Positions 57,571 through 64,000 of a stretch of 64,000 nt of DNA are shown here, piece after piece. The notes below the pieces were generated by a model. That model saw only the letters and a list, made by a program, of their open reading frames with translations. It did no database searches and was not told the origin of the DNA. A program made the translations under genes and the position numbers. Origin of the DNA: Streptomyces tailanensis (GTDB lineage Bacteria; Actinomycetota; Actinomycetes; Streptomycetales; Streptomycetaceae). Every line of letters starts with the position of its first letter. Position 1 is the stretch's first letter. Where the stretch lies: contig NZ_VTHJ01000020.1 in the NCBI RefSeq assembly GCF_008386495.1, forward strand, positions 16,165 to 80,164. Reading direction: 5' to 3'.

Positions 57571-58356
57571 CTACCCGAACTGCACCGACCGCTTCGCCAA
57601 CCCGCCCCAGAAGCCGTCGATCACGGACTTCTGGGCGTCCAGTTCGCCGGAGGCCTCTGCCGCGCCCATCGTGACGAAGAGGGGGGCGAAGTGTTCGGTG
57701 CGGGGGTGGGCGAGGTGGCCGGCCGGGGACTTGTGGAGGAAGTCGAGGAGGGCGTCCCAGTCTCGGGATTCGAGGGCTCGGTGGCCCCAGTCGTCGAACT
57801 CGGCCGACCAGGAGGGGGTGCCGGCCTGGCGGAGTGCGGCGAGGTTGTGGGTGAAGAAGCCGGAGCCGACGATCAGGACGCCCTCGTCCCGCAGGGGCGC
57901 GAGCTTGCGGCCGATGTCCATCAGCTTCAGGGGGTCCAGGGTCGGCATGGAGATCTGGAGGACCGGGATGTCGGCTTCCGGGTACATCTCGACCAGGGGG
58001 ACGTACGCGCCGTGGTCGAGGCCTCGGTCGGGGATGTCCTGGACGGGGGTGCCGGGGGCCTGGAGGAGTTTGCGGACCGCGGCTGCCAGGGCGGGGGCGC
58101 CCGGGGCTCCGTACTGGACCTTGTAGTAGTGCTCGGGGAAGCCCCAGAAGTCGTAGACCAGGGGGACCGGGTCGACCGCGCCCAGAGCCAGCGGGGCCTC
58201 CTCCCAGTGGGCGGAGACCATCAGGATCGACTTGGGGCGGGGCAGGGTCGCGGACCACGCGGCGAGTTCGCCGGGCCAGATGGGGTCGTCGGCGAGAGGT
58301 GGCGCGCCGTGGCTCAGATAGAGGGTGGGCATGCGCTCGGCGGTGGCGGCGGACAT
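57571..58356 (-). CDS. LigB/DODA-type class III extradiol dioxygenase family protein
   Basis: 261 residues of the YgiD/DODA family. The metal-binding His residues lie in LYLSHGAPPL (near residue 16), SAHWEEAPLALG and LDHGAYVPLVEMYPEAD, with GSGFFTHNLAAL providing the fourth family histidine. Homologues are 4,5-DOPA dioxygenases or quercetin/aromatic ring-opening enzymes using Fe(II) or Zn. The start is ATG 58356 with GAGGGAG upstream. It is divergent from a MarR gene across a region with a 10-bp inverted repeat, so MarR control in response to an aromatic compound is likely. Confidence 0.87.
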   Translation of the reverse strand: MSAATAERMPTLYLSHGAPPLADDPIWPGELAAWSATLPRPKSILMVSAHWEEAPLALGAVDPVPLVYDFWGFPEHYYKVQYGAPGAPALAAAVRKLLQAPGTPVQDIPDRGLDHGAYVPLVEMYPEADIPVLQISMPTLDPLKLMDIGRKLAPLRDEGVLIVGSGFFTHNLAALRQAGTPSWSAEFDDWGHRALESRDWDALLDFLHKSPAGHLAHPRTEHFAPLFVTMGAAEASGELDAQKSVIDGFWGGLAKRSVQFG

Positions 58357-58459
58357 AGGGGTGACTCCCTCAACACACGCGACACGCATGGCACTTGTGA
58401 CTATGCATGACACATATGCCTCAGCGGGCACAGCGGTCGCTTCTGGCACTTGAGAACAC

Positions 58460-58498
58460 TTGAGACTTCTCCCCACTCCCCCGTAGTTGAAGTCTCAA
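58460..58498. promoter_or_regulatory. MarR operator candidate
   Basis: TTGAGACTTC (58460-58469) and GAAGTCTCAA (58489-58498), perfect 10-bp inverted arms with 19 bp between, centred in the divergent dioxygenase-marR gap. An extra TTGAG lies at 58450. A nested GTTGA-AGTC-TCAAC dyad sits at the right arm. Confidence 0.6.
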
Positions 58499-58556
58499 CA
58501 TTTCTTGCTTCACCTTACATCTCTATAGTTCAAATTTCAAGGAGGGGGCTCGTACA

Positions 58557-59105
58557 GTGGGGGGTATGAACCCCGCATCCGACATGGCGAACGACATGGT
58601 GACCGACACCGCCGCCGCCCAAGAACCCCGCTGGCTCACCGACGAGGAGCAGCGCACCTGGCTCGCATACGTGCATGCCACAACCCTTCTCGAGGACCAT
58701 CTCGACCGCCAGTTGCAGCGCGACGCGGGCATGCCGCACCTCTACTACCACCTGCTCGTGGTGCTGTCGGCCCAGCCGCAGCGGCGGCTGCGGATGACCG
58801 AGCTGGCGATGAAAACGAAGATCACGCGCTCGAGGCTGTCGCACGCCGTGGCGCGGCTGGAGAAGAACGGGTGGGTGCGGCGCGAGGACTGCCCGTCGGA
58901 CAAGCGCGGGCAGTTCGCGGTACTGACGGACGGGGGGCAGGAGATGTTGGACAAGAGCGCGCCGGAGCATGTGGCCGCGGTGCGGCAGGCGTTGTTCGAC
59001 CGGTTGTCGCCCGGACAGCAGAAGGCCCTCGGCGAGATCATGGAGATCGTCGCCGAGGGACTTCAGCCGAAGGAAGTGGGGGCGGATTTGCCTTGGTTGC
59101 GGTAA
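58557..59105 (+). CDS. MarR family transcriptional regulator
   Basis: 182 residues. The winged helix has RRLRMTELAMKTKITRSRLS, HAVARLEKNGWVRREDCPSD and KRGQFAVLTDGG (the wing), with helical dimer arms at both ends. GTG 58557 is ten bases from AAGGAGG; ATG 58566 is another possible start. It is divergent from the dioxygenase gene and shares its operator region. The MFS pump downstream on the other strand has its own TetR, so the dioxygenase is the better candidate target. Confidence 0.88.
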   Translation: MGGMNPASDMANDMVTDTAAAQEPRWLTDEEQRTWLAYVHATTLLEDHLDRQLQRDAGMPHLYYHLLVVLSAQPQRRLRMTELAMKTKITRSRLSHAVARLEKNGWVRREDCPSDKRGQFAVLTDGGQEMLDKSAPEHVAAVRQALFDRLSPGQQKALGEIMEIVAEGLQPKEVGADLPWLR

Positions 59106-59154
59106 CGCTCGGCTGGGTTGGCCGGGGAGCGCCGTAGGACTACCGGTCAGCCGT

Positions 59155-60699
59155 TCAGTGCGCCACCACCGGCACCTTCACCTCCGCCTCCGCGCCCTCG
59201 TCCGTCGTCGACGTCATGTCCGGCTTGCCCGTGGTGATGAACGTGAAGGCGATCGCGGCCGACAGGACCAGGATGCCCACGGCGAACCAGATGGCGTTGG
59301 TGTAGCCGTTGACCATGCCTTGGAGTTCGACGAGTTGGGCGGCCGGCTTGGAGGTGGCCGTGGCGATGTGGTCCTCGATGTAGGAGGTCGTCGCGGAGGC
59401 GGCGATCGTGTTCAGCAGGGCCGTACCGATCGCGCCGCCCACCTGCTGGGAGGTGTTGACCATCGCCGACGCCACACCCGAGTCACGCGGCTCCACGCCG
59501 TACGTCGCCAGTGACATCGCCGGCATGAACGCCGTACCCATGCCGAGGCCGAGCAGCAGCTGGGCGGGCAGGAGCAGGGTGACGTACGAGGAGTCGATCT
59601 CCATCTGGGTGAGCAGGAGCATGCCCGCGCCCGCGACCAGGAAGCCCGGCGCCATCAGCAGGCGCGGTGCGACGCGGGTCATGAGGCGGGTGCCGATCTG
59701 GGTGGAGCCAATGATCATGCCCGTGATCATGGGGAGGAAGGCGAAGCCGGTCTTGACCGGGGAGTACCCCTTCACGATCTGCAGGTAGTAGGTCAGGAAG
59801 AGGAACAGGCCGAACATCGCGATGATCGCGAGGCCCAGGGAGAGGTAGACACCGCCGCGGTTCCGCTCCGTGATCACGCGCAGCGGCAGCAGCGGGGCCT
59901 TGACCTTGGACTCGACGAGCACGAAGGCGGCGAGCAGTACGGCGGAGGTGATGAACAGGGTGATCGTCACCGAGTCGCCCCAGCCGTCCGACTCGGCCCG
60001 TGTGAAGCCGTAGACCAGGGAGACCAGGCCGAGGGTGGACAGGACCACGCCGGGGATGTCGAGCGGTGAGCGGTTGCGGCCGCCCTCCGGCTCACGGATG
60101 ACGAAGTACGCGCCGGCCGCCGCGATCACCGCGAACGGGATGTTGACGTAGAACGTCCAGCGCCAGTCCAGGTACTCGGTCAGGAAGCCGCCGAGGATCA
60201 GGCCCACGGCGCCGCCACCGCCGGCGATCGCGCCGTAGATGCCGAACGCCTTCGCCCGCTCCTTGGCGTCCGTGAACATCACGGCGAGCAGTGAGAGCGC
60301 GGCGGGCGCGAGCAGCGCGCCGAACGCGCCCTGGAGCGCGCGGGCGCCCAGCATCATCGCCTCACCGGTGGCCGCGCCGCCCAGCGCGGAGGCGCCGGCG
60401 AAGCCGATCAGGCCGGTGACGAAGGTGCGCTTGCGGCCCCACAGGTCGGCGATACGGCCGCCGAAGAGGAGGAGACCGCCGAAGGCCAGCGCGTACGCCG
60501 TGATGACCCACTGGCGGTTGCCGTCCGATATCCCCAGGTCCTGCTGGGCGGACGGGAGGGCGATGTTCACGATGGTCGCGTCTAGCACGACCATCAGCTG
60601 GGCGAGCGCGATGAAGACGAGCGCTTTCCAGCGGTTCGAGTGCGCGTGCGAGTCGTCCACCGGGGACGGCTCGCGGACGCTGCGGACTGTTTCAGACAT
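59155..60699 (-). CDS. DHA2-type MFS drug efflux transporter
   Basis: 514 residues with 14 predicted helices. Helix 1 has the DHA2 motif VVLDATIVNIALPSAQQDL, then the loop GRIADLWGRKRTFVTG (motif A), GAIAGGGGAVGLILGGFLTE (motif C of antiporters), and DSGVASAMVNTSQQVGGAIG. The EmrB/QacA subfamily exports drugs and toxic compounds with proton exchange. The start is ATG 60699 or GTG 60711. It lies downstream of a TetR gene on the same strand, with a repeated operator-like motif between them, a common resistance-pump arrangement. Confidence 0.93.
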   Translation of the reverse strand: MSETVRSVREPSPVDDSHAHSNRWKALVFIALAQLMVVLDATIVNIALPSAQQDLGISDGNRQWVITAYALAFGGLLLFGGRIADLWGRKRTFVTGLIGFAGASALGGAATGEAMMLGARALQGAFGALLAPAALSLLAVMFTDAKERAKAFGIYGAIAGGGGAVGLILGGFLTEYLDWRWTFYVNIPFAVIAAAGAYFVIREPEGGRNRSPLDIPGVVLSTLGLVSLVYGFTRAESDGWGDSVTITLFITSAVLLAAFVLVESKVKAPLLPLRVITERNRGGVYLSLGLAIIAMFGLFLFLTYYLQIVKGYSPVKTGFAFLPMITGMIIGSTQIGTRLMTRVAPRLLMAPGFLVAGAGMLLLTQMEIDSSYVTLLLPAQLLLGLGMGTAFMPAMSLATYGVEPRDSGVASAMVNTSQQVGGAIGTALLNTIAASATTSYIEDHIATATSKPAAQLVELQGMVNGYTNAIWFAVGILVLSAAIAFTFITTGKPDMTSTTDEGAEAEVKVPVVAH

Positions 60700-60723
60700 G
60701 GGGGTACCCACTTCAGGCTTCGG

Positions 60724-60754
60724 ACTTCGTGACGGAAGTAACTTCGTGACGGAA
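60724..60754. promoter_or_regulatory. Repeated operator-like motif before the MFS gene
   Basis: ACTTCGTGACGGAA occurs at 60724-60737 and again at 60741-60754. Each is half of an imperfect dyad (ACTTC-GTGACG-GAAGT). It lies 25-55 bp before the pump start and is a candidate site for the upstream TetR protein. Confidence 0.55.
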
Positions 60755-60870
60755 ATATCGGTATCGGTGGTGAAAAGGGTGCGCTGAACGGTGCGGCAAA
60801 GGGCGTCGAGAGGCAGCGGCTCGTCGCCGTTGACGGCCGCGGGTGGGCGGGTCAGGTCAGGTGGGCGTGG

Positions 60871-61515
60871 TCAGGCCTGGCGCAGGTCCTCCATGGTCAT
60901 GGGGGTGCCGGGCAGTGTGGAGTGGGCCGGGGCGCGCAGGCCGTCGAGGAACAGCTGCAGGTGGCGGTGGAGGAAGCGGTCGATCCCCGCGCACACGGTG
61001 CCGGCCGGAGGGCGGCTGAGCTGGCTGACGGCGACCATCATGTCGCCGACGCCCACGTCGCCGCGGAGCTGCCCGGCCTGCCGGGCCCGCTCCATGAGCT
61101 CACCGACCAGCTCCTCCAGTCGTTCGCGCGACGCCTCCAGGTCCGGGTGGTGCTTCTCGAACGTGCTCTGCACCATCGGGCAGAGCGCGCTGATCCGCTC
61201 GTCGGCGGCGGTGTGCACGAAACGCGACAGCGCCTCGAACGCGTCACCGGTCTCGGCGAGCGCGCCCTCCGCCGCCAGCGCCGTACGGTCCATGACCGAG
61301 CAGACGACCTCCCGGACCAGTGCGTCGCGGTCCGGGAAGTTGCGGTACACCGTGGCGTTGCCGACGCCCGCCCGGCGGGCGATCTCGTCGAGCGGCACCT
61401 CGGGGCCGTACTCCACGAACATCTCCCGGGCGGCGGTGACGATCCGCTCCCGGTTGCGCAGGGCGTCGGCCCGCGGGCGGGTCACCTTGCGCTGCACGGG
61501 GGTGGCGGTCTTCAC
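60871..61515 (-). CDS. TetR family regulator of the MFS pump
   Basis: 214 residues. The DNA-binding domain is NRERIVTAAREMFVEYGPEV, PLDEIARRAGVGNATVYRNF (helix-turn-helix, written in two parts) and PDRDALVREV. The helical C-terminal domain includes CPMVQSTFEKHHPDLEASRE and ends TPMTMEDLRQA. The start is GTG 61515, with AAGGAG seven bases upstream. The MFS drug pump lies 171 bp downstream on the same strand with its own promoter region, so this protein probably represses the pump and perhaps itself. Confidence 0.9.
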   Translation of the reverse strand: MKTATPVQRKVTRPRADALRNRERIVTAAREMFVEYGPEVPLDEIARRAGVGNATVYRNFPDRDALVREVVCSVMDRTALAAEGALAETGDAFEALSRFVHTAADERISALCPMVQSTFEKHHPDLEASRERLEELVGELMERARQAGQLRGDVGVGDMMVAVSQLSRPPAGTVCAGIDRFLHRHLQLFLDGLRAPAHSTLPGTPMTMEDLRQA

Positions 61516-61532
61516 GGCGTACTCCTTGAGAT

Positions 61533-61572
61533 CGGTCAGTCGGTCAGTCGGCCAGTCGGTCAGTCGGGCGGT
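61533..61572. repeat. 8-bp tandem repeat in the tetR leader
   Basis: Five units of cggtcagt (third and fifth diverged) end 17 bp before the tetR start. Confidence 0.8.
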
Positions 61573-61575
61573 GAT

Positions 61576-61594
61576 CCGGGGATCGAATCCCCGG
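61576..61594. promoter_or_regulatory. Palindrome before tetR
   Basis: CCGGGGAT-CGA-ATCCCCGG, perfect 8-bp arms; a weaker related dyad (CGGGGA-AACGG-TCCCCG) follows at about 61617-61633. They are possible autoregulatory operators, or hairpins in the leader. Confidence 0.45.
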
Positions 61595-61815
61595 TTCGCT
61601 TCGACACCTGACTAAACGGGGAAACGGTCCCCGGTTATTTCCCGCCTCCCAAGAGATCTTCTGTGACCTGAGTCACAAGATCTCCGCAGATCTGCGTGCG
61701 GGCATGAAACCCACGTTCGGCCCTTCCAGCGCGCGCCCCCACGCCCCTCGACACAGGGTGATCGAGAGGGCGCAGCCTCTTCCCCGGCGGCTGCCGTGGA
61801 GTGAAGGGCTCGTGC

Positions 61816-63156
61816 ATGCAGCAGCCGTTCCGCCGACATGGGATACGGCAGGGGGTGCGCCACGGGGTACGACATGCGATACCCCGGCGTCGGATACGCC
61901 CGCGCCGCGCCATCGCACTCGCCTCCGTCACCGCCCTCACGCTCGCGGTCAGCACCTCCGCCGGAACCGGGCACCTCACCGCCAAGCCGACCACGTCCGC
62001 GGAGGCCACGCCGCTGGCGTCCCGCGGTACGACGCAGCTCGGCCCCTGCATGATCCGCGGCCGGGTCGGTGTGCAGATGTCGGAGGGGATACCGACCCCG
62101 CCCGGCTACTCCCGTTCCACCGGCACGGTCCGCGCCCTCAACCTGATGATCGACTTCTCGGACGTCCCCGGCGAGGGCAGCGCGATGGACCGGTTCGCGG
62201 AGTTCGCGCCGCAGACCCAGAGGTGGTTCAGGACGAGTTCGTACGGCCGTATCGACTACCGGCCCGAGGCCCCGGTCACCGAGTGGCTGCGGATGCCGAA
62301 GCCGTTCCACGCGTACGGGATAGAGCGCGGCGCCCCCTTCGAGCCGGGGTATCGCCGGCTGGTCCAGGATCTGGTGCGGGTCGCCGATCCGGTCGTCGAC
62401 TTCCGGGCGTACGACCTGGTCAACGTCCTCGTCACGCCGAACGCGGGCCCCTCCGCCCTCGACACCGTCCTGTCGGTGACCTTCGCCGGGAACAAGGAGG
62501 CGCCGGTCGCGGACGGGAAGCCGGTCGCCAACGCCTCGTTCGTCTACAGCCGTCAGGACGACGGTTCCGGTTCGTACGACGAGACCGGTTACCGCGTCCT
62601 CCCCCACGAGAACGGCCATGTCTTCGGACTGCCCGACCTCTACACCCACGAGGGCGGCGGCGCGGTCGGGCACTGGGACATCATGAGCGAGGACTGGGGC
62701 GTCGACAACGATCTGCTCGGCTGGCACAAGTGGAAGCTCGGCTGGCTCGACGCGGCCCAGGTCGGCTGCGCTTCGGCGCCCGGGACGGCCGAGTACACGC
62801 TGACCCCGCTGGCCACCACCGGCGGCGGGAAACTCGTCGTCGTCCCGCTCGACTCCCGTACGGCATACGCGGTCGAGCTGCGCACCCGGGCGGGCAACGA
62901 CGTCGCCGTGTGCCGCCCCGGCGTCCTCGTCTACAAGGTCGACGCGGACATCGACACCGGCAACGGCCCCATCAAGGTGTACGACTCCCGCCGCGACAGC
63001 GGAGGCTGCACCCGCAGCCCGAACGTCCACGCCGAACTCTCCGACGCCCCGTTCGTCCCTGGGGATGCCTTCAAGGACGTGCGGGCGGGCGTCGAGATCA
63101 CGGTTACGGAGGTGGATGCCGCGGGGAACCATCGGGTGCGGGTGATGAGGCGGTAG
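61816..63156 (+). CDS. Secreted M6-like metalloprotease domain protein
   Basis: 446 residues. An Arg/His-rich N-terminus precedes a signal-like hydrophobic helix (RRAIALASVTALTLAVSTSAG), so it is exported. The catalytic motif is LPHENGHVFGLPDLY, an HExxH-xxG-xxD zinc signature (His264, Glu265, His268) of the M6/immune inhibitor A clan, followed by GHWDIMSEDWG, the conserved Met-turn region. It likely degrades proteins outside the cell. The start is ATG 61816 with AAGGG upstream; GTG 61801 is possible. It is monocistronic and followed by a repeat tract. Confidence 0.87.
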   Translation: MQQPFRRHGIRQGVRHGVRHAIPRRRIRPRRAIALASVTALTLAVSTSAGTGHLTAKPTTSAEATPLASRGTTQLGPCMIRGRVGVQMSEGIPTPPGYSRSTGTVRALNLMIDFSDVPGEGSAMDRFAEFAPQTQRWFRTSSYGRIDYRPEAPVTEWLRMPKPFHAYGIERGAPFEPGYRRLVQDLVRVADPVVDFRAYDLVNVLVTPNAGPSALDTVLSVTFAGNKEAPVADGKPVANASFVYSRQDDGSGSYDETGYRVLPHENGHVFGLPDLYTHEGGGAVGHWDIMSEDWGVDNDLLGWHKWKLGWLDAAQVGCASAPGTAEYTLTPLATTGGGKLVVVPLDSRTAYAVELRTRAGNDVAVCRPGVLVYKVDADIDTGNGPIKVYDSRRDSGGCTRSPNVHAELSDAPFVPGDAFKDVRAGVEITVTEVDAAGNHRVRVMRR

Positions 63157-63617
63157 GACGAGACGAGGTCCAGGGGCCAGGGGGCCGGGGTGTCCGTAGC
63201 CGACTCGGCCGGGGCAGCGGTGACGGGCTCGACCGGGGGTGGTGGCTGGCTCGACCAGGCGCAGGAGCGGGCTCGGCGGGGCAGCGGTGACGGGCTCGAC
63301 CGGGCGGCGCGAGCAGGCCGGGCAGGAGGCAGGAGCAGGCCCGGCCAGAGGCGGTGACAGGCCCGGCCGGGAGGCAGGAGCCGACTCGGCCGGGGTGGTG
63401 TGGGCTCGACCGGGCGGCGCGAGCAGGCCCGGCAGGAGGCAGGAGAGGGCCCGACCGGGGCAACGGTGACGGGCTCGGCGGGGCAGCGGGAGCAGGCTCG
63501 CCGGAGGCGGTGGCGGGCTCGGCCAGGCGGCAGGAGCAGGCTCCGACGGGGGCCGTAGCGGGCCCGACCAGGCGGCAGGAGCAGGCTCCGACGGGGGCCG
63601 TGGCGGGGCTCGGCCAG
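63157..63617. repeat. GC-rich degenerate repeat tract ending in 45-bp tandem repeats
   Basis: This 460-bp stretch has no gene. It is built from variants of ggcaggagcaggctcg, gggctcgaccgggcggc and gaggcaggagcagg. The last part is a clean 45-bp tandem repeat: 63513-63557 and 63558-63602, with a partial third copy to 63618. A long Pro/Arg-rich frame on the minus strand is a by-product of this composition. Confidence 0.75.
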
Positions 63618-63642
63618 GTAACCGCATGCGAACGCGGTTTAC
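63618..63642. promoter_or_regulatory. Operator candidate before the IclR-type gene
   Basis: GTAACCGC-N8-GCGGTTTAC, arms paired except for one extra base, ending 9 bp before ATG 63652. It is well placed for autoregulation of the downstream gene, which may be leaderless. Confidence 0.55.
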
Positions 63643-63651
63643 GGTGGCCCC

Positions 63652-64000
63652 ATGCTCCCGAACGCCATGAGCGGAGCCGTCGGCTCCGCGGTCTCCGCGC
63701 CCGTGCCCGACGAGGCCGTCGCCCCCCTCATGCGGGGGATCACCGTGCTGCGGCGGCTCACCGAGGCGGACGGGGCCCTGAGCCTCAGCGGGCTGGAGAA
63801 GGCCACCGGGCTCGCGCGTTCCACGGTCGACCGGATCACGGCGACGCTGGCCCGGATGGGATACGTACGGCTGGACGGCCGGGACGCGGTCCTCGCGCCC
63901 CGTCTGATGGAGCTGGGCAACGCCTATCTGGCCTCCATCCGGCTCCCCCGCCTGCTCGACGCATACGCGGACGCCCTCGCCGACGAGTTCGACGAGTCGG
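63652..64000 (+). CDS. IclR-like transcriptional regulator, 3' end beyond the window
   Basis: The frame from ATG 63652 is open to the window edge (116 residues). After a short Ala/Ser-rich lead come LMRGITVLRRLTEADGALSL, SGLEKATGLARSTVDRITAT and LARMGYVRLDGRDAVLAPRL, the winged helix of IclR-family regulators, and the start of the effector domain (LGNAYLASIRLPRLLDAYAD). The repressed gene is not in view. The dyad just upstream suggests that it controls itself. Confidence 0.85.
   Translation, partial: MLPNAMSGAVGSAVSAPVPDEAVAPLMRGITVLRRLTEADGALSLSGLEKATGLARSTVDRITATLARMGYVRLDGRDAVLAPRLMELGNAYLASIRLPRLLDAYADALADEFDES

Noticed and set aside
61612..63627. Minus-strand Pro-rich frame over the M6-like protease and repeat tract
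   Set aside because: Its composition is the complement of the protease gene and of the GC-rich repeats; there is no domain and no ribosome-binding site.
1..64000. CRISPR array, rRNA operon or toxin-antitoxin pair
   Set aside because: The tandem repeats seen are short and lack regular spacers; no rRNA sequence and no paired small genes of toxin-antitoxin type were recognised.

Overview
The window is high-GC actinobacterial DNA and almost certainly a Streptomyces chromosome. It carries an SsgA-family sporulation protein, the Streptomyces principal-like sigma factor HrdD, SepX/GlpR, a tricorn-type protease, DUF1876 and DUF6227 proteins, many regulators of the TetR, MerR, MarR, AraC, MocR, WYL and IclR types, frequent GTG starts, and the 4-bp ATGA/GTGA start-stop overlaps usual in this genus. 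The order from sepX through galU, mscL and fru to hrdD looks like a conserved core-chromosome block. There is no CRISPR array, rRNA or prophage. One tRNA-Ala(CGC) is present.

Layout. 1-3.2 kb: the end of a YbaK-type editing protein coupled to an EamA exporter, then decayed fragments (a lipoprotein and a nickel-transporter tail), a DUF1876 protein and an AraC regulator. 3.5-8.1 kb (minus): a serine hydrolase, Ohr peroxidase and a cbiMN-cbiQ-cbiO nickel/cobalt ECF transporter with a Nur-like box upstream. 8.2-13.2 kb: an SsgA-like protein, a broken histidine phosphatase, an exported intradiol dioxygenase, a MocR regulator, a small membrane protein, a truncated Uma2 nuclease and an F420-type oxidoreductase. 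13.3-20.4 kb: a tetR-mmpL efflux pair with two matching operators, then a giant tricorn-core protease. 20.4-24.7 kb: a coupled Baeyer-Villiger monooxygenase/hydrolase/SDR operon divergent from a MerR regulator. 24.7-26.7 kb: exonuclease III, a GNAT, an unknown protein, a palindromic terminator and the tRNA.

26.8-33 kb is a division and molybdenum-cofactor block on the minus strand (galU, glp, moaC, mogA, rimJ-like, sepX), with a 5-formyl-THF cyclo-ligase facing it. 33-42.6 kb holds a penicillin-acylase family enzyme, a K+(Na+)/H+ antiporter that appears to start at CTG, an MFS transporter with a structured leader, fmdB under a CIRCE-like element, MTA phosphorylase, a SAF-domain protein, and mscL preceded by four 15-bp iterons. 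42.8-44.9 kb is the one clearly foreign piece: a lone large serine recombinase, possibly inserted into a small gene. 44.9-48.8 kb: P1 peptidase, a lipoprotein L,D-transpeptidase, DUF6227 and a small membrane protein.

49-53 kb is the fruR-fruK-(small ORF)-fruA fructose PTS operon. 53.3-55.6 kb holds a WYL regulator and hrdD with a textbook SigR promoter. 55.8-64 kb holds a phosphinothricin-acetyltransferase-like GNAT, DUF1330, SRPBCC and LigB-type dioxygenase genes, a MarR, a TetR-MFS drug-efflux pair, a secreted M6-type protease, a GC-rich repeat tract and the start of an IclR-type regulator.

The most interesting items are the iterons before mscL, the small ORF coupled at both ends inside the fru operon, the solo serine recombinase and its candidate split target gene, the structured leader before the MFS gene at 38 kb, and the CIRCE-like and Nur-like boxes. 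Product names rest on recognition of motifs and family sequence; no database search or computation was possible.
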